In this document: positions 7,577 through 15,055 of the stretch, one piece after another
Position numbering within the stretch: the stretch's first letter is position 1
How the letters are laid out: the number at the start of each line of letters is the position of its first letter
Notes under the pieces: model-generated
What the model was told of the DNA's origin: nothing
Database searches by the model: none
Seen by the model: the letters and a program-made list of their open reading frames with translations, nothing else
Assembly: GCA_000697335.1 (NCBI GenBank)
Contig: JNEM01012838.1
Location: forward strand, 1 to 15,055
Direction: 5' to 3'
DNA from: Conidiobolus incongruus B7586
Taxonomy: Eukaryota; Entomophthoromycota; Entomophthoromycetes; Entomophthorales; Conidiobolaceae
DNA length: 15,055 nucleotides
Made by a program: the position numbers and the translations under genes

Positions 7577-8892
7577 TATTACTTTGTAATTTAAATAATG
7601 GGAATTTTTTGCAATTGAAAAAAAATAAACATTTTAATATATAAAAAGTAAAAATAAATATATAATATAAAATCATTAATTTCTTTTATTTCTAATAACT
7701 TTTTGCTATACTTTTAGCAAAGATCTAACACCTAAAAAATAGTTCTTTTTATTAAAGACTAAAATTTAATGTTTCACAAACTAATTAAATTTTTCTGTAG
7801 AAATTTTCTTTCTTGTAAGCTGGTTTTTTAATTGCTTAAAATAATTATAATTACATAAGTTATAATCTAAAGAATATATTAGATGTTGTAGTTTTTTCCA
7901 GTTATTTTTAATTAAAAAGTTTTTTACAATTTTAGATTTATATATTTTACAATTATCATGTAAAATAATAAATTTTCTTAAATTATATTAAAAATACCAA
8001 TTAAAAATAGTTTTATTTAAAAAAACATATAAAGTTTATTATTAATTAATTTTCTTTTAAAAACTAAATAAGAATAGTATATATTATTATAATTTATTAC
8101 AACAATTAACATTCACTTATTAATAAAGTGTTTATTTAAAGGAATTTGTAGAAGAGGTTGATTTAACTTAATTTAACACTTTGATTTATGTTTTAATAGA
8201 AGATTATACAAAAGAATTTAAGATTCATCAATTATAATAATTTATTGTAAAAACTTTAGTTTCTAGTTAAACTTTAGTAAATTTTATTTAACAATAGCTA
8301 CTCTAGTTTTTTTTAAGTTTTAGTTAAATTATAAGGTATTTATTTTATATTTTTATTAATTAATTTTAATTTAAACTTTAATATATATAAAATACTTGTG
8401 TAACTAATATTAAATTATTTTGATAATTCTTTAACTAAAATAAAAAGGTACTTTTCAATATATTTTTTTATTTTAGTAACAATTAAAAAAATAATGGTTG
8501 AAATTAATCTTTTAAATTTTAATAAATTTTAGGTAGTTTTTTTTAACCTTAAAGTAATTTACCTAGTGATAAATTGTTAATTTAGATAATACTTCATTAT
8601 TAAAAGCTGTTTGTAAATTTTAAATGATTTTAAAGGGTTTATGGTTAAGTTTTACTAATACTAAAATAAAAAACTTTTGATGATTACTATTTGGTTTAAG
8701 CATGATTAAATTAAATAACTAATTTTAAAAAATTATTTTTTTAATCAAAAAAGTTATTATATATATATATATATAATTTAAAACTATTTATTTTCCTATT
8801 TGTTTTGTATATATTTTTTTATTTGAAATTAATAATATGTTTGAAAAATCAGAAATTAAAAAATTTCCCATTTTTTTAATTCTATGGTAATA
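7577..8892 (-). mobile_element. Mariner-like DNA transposon, complete in length, decayed (copy 1)
   Basis: The element is 1,312 bp between TA dinucleotides at 7577-7578 and 8891-8892, the usual mariner size and target site. The ends are inverted repeats of about 34 bp. The left end reads TATTACTTTGTAATTTAAAT followed by AATGGGAATTTTTT. The reverse complement of the right end reads TATTACCATAGAATTAAAAA followed by AATGGGAAATTTTTT. The transposase runs on the minus strand and is broken by many stops. A TA microsatellite at 8758-8775 has a counterpart in copy 2, so it belongs to the element. Mutations favour A/T, including Trp codons turned to stops. Copy 3 matches the left third at roughly nine bases in ten; copy 2 matches the right half less well. 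Confidence 0.85.
7676..8232 (-). pseudogene. Mariner transposase remnant, catalytic region
   Basis: The recognisable part begins with Asp-Glu-Ser at 8224-8232, matching the first catalytic Asp in the mariner DE[ST]W box; the Trp codon is a stop. About 91 codons later comes ILHDN (Asp codon 7955-7957), matching the mariner LHDNARPH box. Trp at +19 and YSLD at +27 to +30 match the W and YSPD of mariner transposases. The third catalytic Asp, 35 residues after the second, is Asn here (codon 7850-7852). The frame then reads through LKNQL and GVRSLLKV-stop-QKVIRNKRN, corresponding to the family's GI..L..RWQKVI end, to a stop at 7676. Several internal stops show it is dead. The N-terminal helix-turn-helix half, expected between 8232 and about 8700, is too decayed to read reliably. 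Confidence 0.8.
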
Positions 8893-9465
8893 TTTATTTG
8901 TATTTAATTTACATACTGAACTAATATTTTGATGTTAAATAATTCTGTATCAATTTCAAAATTAAATAAACCATATTACTTTGAAATATATTTATAAGTA
9001 ATTTACTCTTAAACAATAATTGTTATCACTCTTTACCACTAATTATAAAACTATTTTAAATATATTCATAATTGGATTAGTAAATATAGCATATTATAAT
9101 TAACATTTCTCTCTGTAAACTTATATAAATACATAATCCAAAGGTTTCTAAAGATATATTAATGCTATGTATATAATGATATAAATATAATTAACTCATA
9201 TAATTGTTGGAATATTCATTTTCAAGATTTTTTTATTAAAATCAAATATTTTCACATTATCTTGTTTCAATGATCTCTCATTATAATTAAATGAATGATT
9301 ATATGCAACTTGTTTATTTTTAATATCTAACTATCTGAGTTCCTAGGAAATGTTACAAAGTAATAATTTAATATTATCAAAGAAATCTAATATTTTTTTT
9401 ATTTGGTATAATGAATTTAATGCAAATTTAGAAAATACTATTAAATTCGATATATTGAAAATTAT
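8893..9465. other. AT-rich spacer between mariner and gene 3
   Basis: No gene is seen. It holds the 3' flank of protease gene 3, with TTTATT at 9398-9403 (AATAAA on the minus strand) 63 bp past the stop codon as a possible polyadenylation signal. Confidence 0.5.
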
Positions 9466-10512
9466 TTAAAACCAACCCCACCAGATTTGCTGCGGCCACC
9501 AACCTTGTTGTCCCCACCAGTTTTGCTGAGGCTGCTGTTGTTGCCACCAATTCTGCTGAGGAGGCCATTGAGGCTGTTGAGGTCGTTGAGGTTGTTGAGG
9601 TCGTTGAGGTTGCTGAGGTTGCTGAGGTTGCTGAGGTTGCTGAGGTTGCTGAGGTTGCTGAGGTTGATTAGGATTGGATGGTTGATCGGAACCACCTCTG
9701 CGATATTGATTGATCCATTGAACATAGTTGGCAACATTGGTATAAACTGAAACTGGCCCATTACACCATTGAGCACCATGACTAACGACACCAATCAAAG
9801 TGTTCCCATTGGCTACTAAAGGACCGCCGCTATCTCCTTGACAAGCACTGTCGCCTTGACGAAGTGGACCAACACAAACTTTGGTTGATGGATTAAATGG
9901 GCCGAAATATCGAGAACAGCTATTACCGTTCACGATTCTCAAATCTGTTTCCTTCAAAACTGGCGAAGCTTGGCCACCACCCACAGTTCTGCCCCATCCA
10001 ATAAGCTTAGTGGTAGTACCTTCCATAGGAGCTTGAGTATTAAGTTGGATCATATTATCCATATTGGCTCCAGGAATGGCATTTGGATTGTCATTATTAA
10101 GAACCAATAGAGCGATATCGTTGTCAAAATTCTGGCGGTTGTAATTAGGATGAACAACGACTTGCCTAACTTGGAATCTTACAGCTTGCTCTGAACTTTC
10201 GGAAGATTGTAGATTGTGACGATGTCCAACTACAAGGTATTGTGATGGATCTTGGGCTCCAATACAATGGGCAGCAGTGACAACCAAGTTACGACCAACG
10301 ATAGTACCACCACACTGCTGTCTTCTATCGGTAACAAAGACCATGTAAGGGTATTGGAAGGGTCTAGCTTGCTGACCACCAACAATATAAGGAGCAATAG
10401 CGGAATGTCCTTCAACCTCAGTACTATTCATGCCAGATGAGTAGTCGAGGGATTCACCAAGCACAGCTGAGATGGCAATAGAGTGAAGCAACCAATTCAA
10501 AGGATTCATCAT
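9466..10512 (-). CDS. Secreted S1-family serine protease with (PQQ)6 and Trp-rich tail (gene 3 of 3)
   Basis: A 348-residue paralog, or 347 if the second ATG (10509) is used. The second ATG is preferred: it has A at -3 where the first has T, it gives the MNPLNWLL start of the paralogs, and it restores the TATA and leader distances of gene 1. Numbered from the first Met, residues 1 to about 19 are a signal peptide. A sequon at N29 lies in the propeptide, which ends at Y42 before I43-V-G-G. The triad is H82, D132 and S228, and six cysteines pair as in the family. Pocket positions are S222 (189), G246 (216) and S255 (226), with H245 at position 215. The domain ends at Y270-R-R-G-G-S. The tail has NQP, six perfect QQP, alternating QRP and QQP, QWPP, then NWW, NWW, GWW and IWWGWF, with ten Trp in all. 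It is probably an extracellular endopeptidase; its substrate is unknown. Confidence 0.93.
   Translation of the reverse strand: MMNPLNWLLHSIAISAVLGESLDYSSGMNSTEVEGHSAIAPYIVGGQQARPFQYPYMVFVTDRRQQCGGTIVGRNLVVTAAHCIGAQDPSQYLVVGHRHNLQSSESSEQAVRFQVRQVVVHPNYNRQNFDNDIALLVLNNDNPNAIPGANMDNMIQLNTQAPMEGTTTKLIGWGRTVGGGQASPVLKETDLRIVNGNSCSRYFGPFNPSTKVCVGPLRQGDSACQGDSGGPLVANGNTLIGVVSHGAQWCNGPVSVYTNVANYVQWINQYRRGGSDQPSNPNQPQQPQQPQQPQQPQQPQQPQRPQQPQRPQQPQWPPQQNWWQQQQPQQNWWGQQGWWPQQIWWGWF
9607..9660 (-). repeat. 9-bp tandem repeat coding PQQ, 6 units
   Basis: Six identical aggttgctg units encode (Gln-Gln-Pro)6, followed on the lower-coordinate side by units with tcg or ctg in the middle codon (QRP and QQP). 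The identity of the six units suggests recent expansion. Confidence 0.95.
10146..10278 (-). other. Tract nearly identical to gene 2 (5406-5538)
   Basis: This is the gene 3 partner of the 133-bp patch in gene 2, with a single mismatch at 10189. Gene 1 is clearly different over the same stretch. Confidence 0.7.
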
Positions 10513-10517
10513 TAAAC

Positions 10518-10535
10518 TGATATCAAATCAAGTTA
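10518..10535 (-). promoter_or_regulatory. Conserved 18-bp 5' leader element (gene 3)
   Basis: Identical to the gene 1 element at 2326-2343 and at the same distance from the second ATG of gene 3. This argues for that ATG as the true start and for a shared function in the 5' UTR or near the transcription start. Confidence 0.6.
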
Positions 10536-10563
10536 TAGCCTTGAAAATTAGGCTTGATCATAT

Positions 10564-10573
10564 TATTTATATA
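10564..10573 (-). promoter_or_regulatory. TATA box of protease gene 3
   Basis: Reads TATATAAATA on the minus strand and starts 55 bp upstream of the ATG at 10509, exactly as in gene 1. Confidence 0.65.
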
Positions 10574-10876
10574 ATTCAAGAATCAACTTTGTATACACCA
10601 ATTGATATTTTGGCAAAGATAAGAAATTTTAAATGTTACCATTTGAACCAGCGAACTTTATCAAATTAATTAAAGATTGGATATAACAGGCAACCCAGTG
10701 CCAATTACTTGTTTCAAAAGATTATACCAATTCTTTTCGAGTAGTGCATACAGTTCCTTCCTATCGGAGTTATCATTAGAATCGGATTTAATAAATATAT
10801 TGATAGAATTTAATTTAAAAAATCATTTTCAATAGTTAAATTTGTAACATCTGGATTAGAATGTCATTCATCAGAT

Positions 10877-10894
10877 CCAATAATGAATTGGCGT
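10877..10894 (-). promoter_or_regulatory. Inverted CCAAT pair upstream of gene 3
   Basis: CCAAT and ATTGG with a 5-bp spacer, continuing as AATTGGCGT. Flanking bases also resemble the gene 1 copy (ATCCAAT before, TTA and an A-rich run after). Conservation of about 40 bp at the same distance, while most of the surrounding spacer has diverged, supports a real control element. Confidence 0.5.
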
Positions 10895-11473
10895 TTATTA
10901 AGTGAAAAAAGCTCAATATCAAATATTAAAATAGATTATCTAATGCAAAACCAGATCAATATATCTAACTTGAAAATATCCATAAATATGTAACATATGT
11001 TCACTAAATTTTAATATTACTGTAATTATTACTTTAAAAAAATATTTAAACAGAGTATTAACATCTTCAGATTTTTTATTTAAAATTATTTTGATTATGA
11101 TTATTACTGATTGGAATAAAGGAAAATTCTTAAATATTATATTTTCAAGATAATATTGATTTTATTTTATCATTACAATATGTTATTTACTTCAAATATA
11201 TAATTGGATTCAAAAATCATTAAACCTTTATTGAATCCTTTTCAAAATTTTCCTAATAGAAAGTATGAGTAATTATATGAAAAATCATATCCTATAATAA
11301 TGTATATTGGAATTCCATTCAAAAAAATAAATGAAATTTTATTATTGATATATCAGTTGTAATTTTAAGAATTTTAAATAGTTAATATTATGACAAAATT
11401 TTTCTAATGATACATATTAATAACTATTAGTATTATAGTATGGCCAAATAAATATCCAATATCTGTAAAAAAC

Positions 11474-11521
11474 TCGAACTGGCAATTTTATATCTCAATC
11501 TCATCCAGTTCGAAAAATTGC
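11474..11521. repeat. Two overlapping inverted repeats
   Basis: TCGAACTGG (11474-11482) pairs with CCAGTTCGA (11505-11513), and the next bases CAATTTT (11483-11489) pair with AAAATTG (11514-11520). The arms are interleaved, so with no linker bases the two stems are best seen as alternatives. The GC content of the first stem stands out in this spacer. Function is unknown. Confidence 0.5.
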
Positions 11522-14180
11522 AATACTCTGAAGAATCTATCATATATTAATAAGTATCATATATTTTTAATTATTTATATACTTTTCAGTTTTTTCATAT
11601 CTCAATGATTAATTTAAGGTATATTATTATTTTATTATTCATTGTATATAACATTATCAATAATCCAAAAAATAAACATCAAAACTCGTTTTAATATTTC
11701 TAAGAACACATTCTCAAATATATTATTCATAAACAATTCACTTAAATTTTAGTAAATATTGGTTCACAAATAAATTTAATATTTTTCAATATATGATACT
11801 ATAATAATGGGAATTAGAGTTAACATTAGTATTAATTATTGATTATGGAAATGATCATTTAAGAAAATTTTTTCATAAAATCGTGTTTAATAATAGAATC
11901 AATTTAACGACAATTATACATCATTCAAATGTAATTAATACAAACAAACGTTGATATATGTATTCAAATATATAATAGTGTATTTTAATTAATCTTTAAC
12001 AATGTTGTCTATTTAATCAAGATTCTATTAATTGTAGAATACAGTAATTGAGGTATTAATTAGTTTTTTATAGTGAGTTTTTTCTATACAAATTCAGTTA
12101 AAAAATTTTTTATTTCTTTTCAGCGCTAAGTGTCCAAATTTTTCTTAATTACATACGTATTATAAAAAATAATATTAACACAATATTCATAAGGCAAAAA
12201 TTTGATCTATAGTGCTGGTTGTTAAAATATAAATAAATATTTTCATATTTAATATTAGATAAATTGATAAAACATATCCATTATTTCATCTAAAAAATAG
12301 ATGCAATATTTTATTATATTATTGGAAAAATATTTCCAAAAATTGGTTAAAAAATATATATTAAATATAATGTCATTAAAATCAAAGTTAATAAAAAATA
12401 ATCTTATTCAAATCATATTTAAATTACATATAATAAATATTTATAACATAATATATAGAATTTTTATATTACTAATTTTATTTAAAATTTTGTTAATAAT
12501 CAAGGTTACTTGAAATAAATAATGAATATTAATTAAAGATAGAGTATGAAAAATTGTTTTAATGTTTCTCCAAAATCTAACCTTATTTATTATAATAATA
12601 TAATATTTTTAATGGATCTAGTTAGATAAGTATAGTGACAGTTGGTAATGTTTATCCTTATATTGAAAGCACTATTCAAGTTCAATTTAAATTCATCTAA
12701 AATCAAAGTACTGAAAAAATTACCAAATATAAATGACAATATACATTTTTATCAATTTTTCTATTATAAGACAATAAATGGAAGACTAAAATTTAAGAAT
12801 AATAATACATTATATATATATTAAAAAAGAACTGATGATAATTATAAACTGAAATAAGATTCAAATATTAGTGATATTTAAATTATTATATCAAGCTAAA
12901 CTATAAGGAATCAATTTGATCATTAGAGTTAGGAATTAACACAATCAAATTATTAATTTCCAAATTAAATTTAATTACAGTTTAACTTTAGTTTTACAAT
13001 GCCTTATATTTGTAATACATTAGAATTATATATATACGATATATTACACTGAATAGAGAGAGTCAAATATGAAATCAAAGAATAAACCAAGTTACTTGTC
13101 TTTGAAGTTACCTATCCTTGAAATTACTTGTTTACACAGAGCATTCCATGAAATACGCTGCATAAACAGAAAAAATGGTTATTAAATTCAGATGATAAGT
13201 TTATAGTCTTTGTCAATATATAGCAAAATCAATAATGCTTTCTATCCATGAAATATTTTAATATTCATTATATAAAATGATGTATAATAAATATTTCTCG
13301 TATCAATACACTAAAATTAATTATGATTTTTTGCCATAATTTGCTATAAATTCGAAATAAAAAAATTTGATATATTGACTCCATTTTGTCAAAGTGTGGA
13401 TTTGCTTCTATTGGAGTTGTTGGTTAAATAATAGATTAATTAGAAAAGAATATACTATAAATTTGGCTTGGTTTATTTTGTCGATTACTTACTTCAAGTG
13501 CGTGTATATTCAAGTAGCAAAGTAATATTCTTATTTAGAAGTACGAGATGGAACGATTGCGTTAGGAATTAAAGAGATTGAGTAAACTCATAAAAATCAG
13601 TATAAGAAGAGGTTTAATCCAATAAAGACATGTGAATGTTACTATTAACCAATTGAATGAGTGAAGCAAAATGATAGTAATGTCACATTCGCCTTGAAGT
13701 ATTTTGATAATTCATTATTTACAATAAAAGGCTTGAAAATATCACAATGATTATTATTTTATGAGTAAAATGCAAGCAAATATCGTTTATTAATTTTGAT
13801 TTATTGTAACATATCACTTACCTGTTTAACATTGAATTAAGAAATCGTAGCGACAATTTTAATTACCTTTTTTATTGATTTGTTGGAGATTAAATCTCGG
13901 ATTTTTATTTTAATAAAATTCTTAATCTGAATTAATGACAGTAATTCTGATTACCAAAATATATATTGTCAGAGTTGATATGATTCAGATAGAAATTCAA
14001 GTCAATAAATGATATATATTATATCAGGACTCTAACTTAAACAATAATGAAATAGTTTATATATTTAATATTAATAGTATTATATATATTTTTATTAATT
14101 AATTATTATATTTATATGAATTAAAATTTTTTGATATTATTAATATAAATAATAAAAATTATATTAAAACAAATGTAAGA

Positions 14181-14700
14181 TATCACCATAATATTAAACA
14201 ATGGGAATTTTTTTTAATTTTTGATATTTTAAATAAATGATTAGTTTCAAAATATATATATATATATATTATTTTTAAAAATCTATTACTTAATTTAATA
14301 ATACTTAAATTAAATAATAATCATTAAAAGTTTTTTATTTTAATACCAGTAAATTTGAAATATAGGTTATTTAAAATTATTTAAAATTTACTAACAGATT
14401 TTAAAAATAATGATTATTTATATTAATTATTAATTACTTGGTAAAATGCTTTAAAGTTAAGAAAATAATTTAAAACTTATTTAAATTTAAAAAAAAACTA
14501 ATTTCAACTGTTATGTTTTAATAAAAAATAGAATATAAAATATAGACCTTTTAATTATATTTAAAAAGATATCAAATTATTTTAACTATAATTATATCAG
14601 CATACTATATATTAATATATAAACTTAAATTAATTAATCAATAAATAAAATAAATTTAATTTAATTAGAACTTAAAAAAGATAGGATAGTTATAATTAAT
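14181..14700 (+). mobile_element. Mariner-like element fragment, inverted and older (copy 2)
   Basis: It begins TATCACCATAATATTAAACA then ATGGGAATTTTTTTT, matching the reverse complement of the right end of copy 1, and continues as a diverged inverted match to copy 1 from 8892 down to about 8290. The transposase would run on the plus strand. It stops abruptly at 14700, short of the first catalytic Asp box, where the left end of copy 3 begins. The internal TA microsatellite (14252-14269) is at the position expected from copy 1. Confidence 0.75.
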
Positions 14701-15055
14701 TATTACTTTGTAATTTAAATAATAGGAATTTTTTGTGATTAAAAAAAAGTAAATATTTTAATATATAAAAAGTAAAAATAAATATATAATATAAAATTAA
14801 TAATTTCTTTTATTTCTAATAACTTTTTGCTATACTTTTAACAAAGATCTAACTCTTAAAAAATAGTTCTTTTTATTAAAGATTGAAATTTGATATTTTA
14901 CAAACCAATTAAATTTTCTTAGAGAAATTTTCTTTCCTATAAGCTAGTTTTTTAATTGCCTAAAACAATTATAATTATATAGGTTATAATCTAAAGAATA
15001 TACTAGATATAGTAGTTTTTTCCAGTTATTTTTAATTAAAAAGTTTTTTATAACT
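14701..15055 (-). mobile_element. Mariner-like element, left end, runs off the window (copy 3)
   Basis: Starts TATTACTTTGTAATTTAAAT and matches copy 1 from 7577 in the same orientation, at roughly 90 percent identity by eye, to the end of the window. It starts with TA directly against copy 2, which fits insertion of copy 3 into copy 2 at a TA target. The rest of copy 3, and perhaps of copy 2, should lie past the window. Confidence 0.8.
14797..15055 (-). pseudogene. Mariner transposase remnant, C-terminal part
   Basis: The minus strand reads a mariner C-terminus: KNNWKKL, YSLDYNL, RQLKN, then FLRVRSLLKV-stop-QKVIRNKRNY and a final stop at 14797-14799. The position of the third catalytic Asp is Asn, as in copy 1. 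Trp of the family's RWQKVI motif is a stop codon, so this copy is also dead. Confidence 0.75.

Larger units (their letters stand above)
10536..14180. other. Upstream region of gene 3 and long spacer
   Basis: The first 400 bp or so is the gene 3 promoter region. Beyond it I find no credible gene. Frames at 12301-12513 and 12642-12824 on the plus strand consist of Ile, Lys, Leu and Asn as expected from AT-rich DNA. Two interlocked inverted repeats lie at 11474-11521. A less AT-rich patch at about 13050-13760 has no frame that I can recognise and no trypsin motifs, so it is not a decayed fourth protease that I can detect. Confidence 0.5.

Noticed and set aside
12301-12824. Two plus-strand frames of 70 and 60 residues
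   Set aside because: Made of Ile, Leu, Lys, Asn, Tyr and Phe with no motif, no GC rise and no promoter pattern.
12880-13900. A fourth, decayed protease at the expected spacing beyond gene 3
   Set aside because: No trace of the IVGG, TAAHC or GDSGGP coding motifs, or of the 9-bp repeat, on either strand.
14181-15055. Inverted copies read as one element with long terminal inverted repeats or an LTR pair
   Set aside because: The two segments match opposite ends of copy 1 and meet at a TA plus terminal repeat, which fits two nested mariner copies better.

Overview
The window is very AT-rich eukaryotic DNA with short, visibly more GC-rich islands. Each island is coding or formerly coding. There are no bacterial operons or ribosome binding sites. 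The genes are intronless, have TATA-type core promoters about 55-66 bp before the ATG, and encode secreted proteins. Tc1/mariner-type DNA transposons sit in the spacers. Extreme AT richness plus a tandem family of secreted trypsin-fold proteases suggests an early-diverging fungus, perhaps an entomophthoralean such as Conidiobolus. This is an inference; an anaerobic fungus or another AT-rich eukaryote is not excluded.

Layout. Positions 1-1306 are gene-free spacer. Three paralogous S1-family serine proteases lie head-to-tail on the minus strand: gene 1 (1307-2317), gene 2 (4681-5772) and gene 3 (9466-10512). Each has a signal peptide, a short acidic propeptide with an N-glycosylation sequon, an Ile-Val-Gly-Gly activation site preceded by Tyr, a complete His/Asp/Ser triad, six cysteines, an Arg-Arg-Gly-Gly-Ser junction, and an unusual C-terminal tail. 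The tail is made of Pro-Gln-Gln triplets followed by a tryptophan-rich end. Between genes 1 and 2, also on the minus strand, is a small secreted-protein-like gene (3783-4034) interrupted by one stop codon. Between genes 2 and 3 is a 1.3-kb mariner element (7577-8892) with matching inverted ends, TA at both borders and a decayed D34D-type transposase. From 14181 to the window end there is an older inverted mariner fragment (14181-14700), apparently interrupted at a TA by a third copy (14701 onward).

How the parts may work together. The proteases have Ser at the specificity position where trypsin has Asp, and a Tyr at their own activation site. A chymotrypsin-like group that activates itself or its paralogs is therefore plausible. 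The Pro/Gln/Trp tail could anchor the enzymes to a wall, mucilage or host cuticle, and the dibasic junction could allow tail release by a Kex2-like protease. Genes 1 and 3 share an 18-bp leader, an identical TATA-to-ATG distance and an inverted CCAAT pair about 378 bp upstream, which suggests co-regulation. The tail repeat number differs (3, 11 and 6 perfect triplets). Genes 2 and 3 share a 133-bp tract with one mismatch, which suggests recent sequence exchange.
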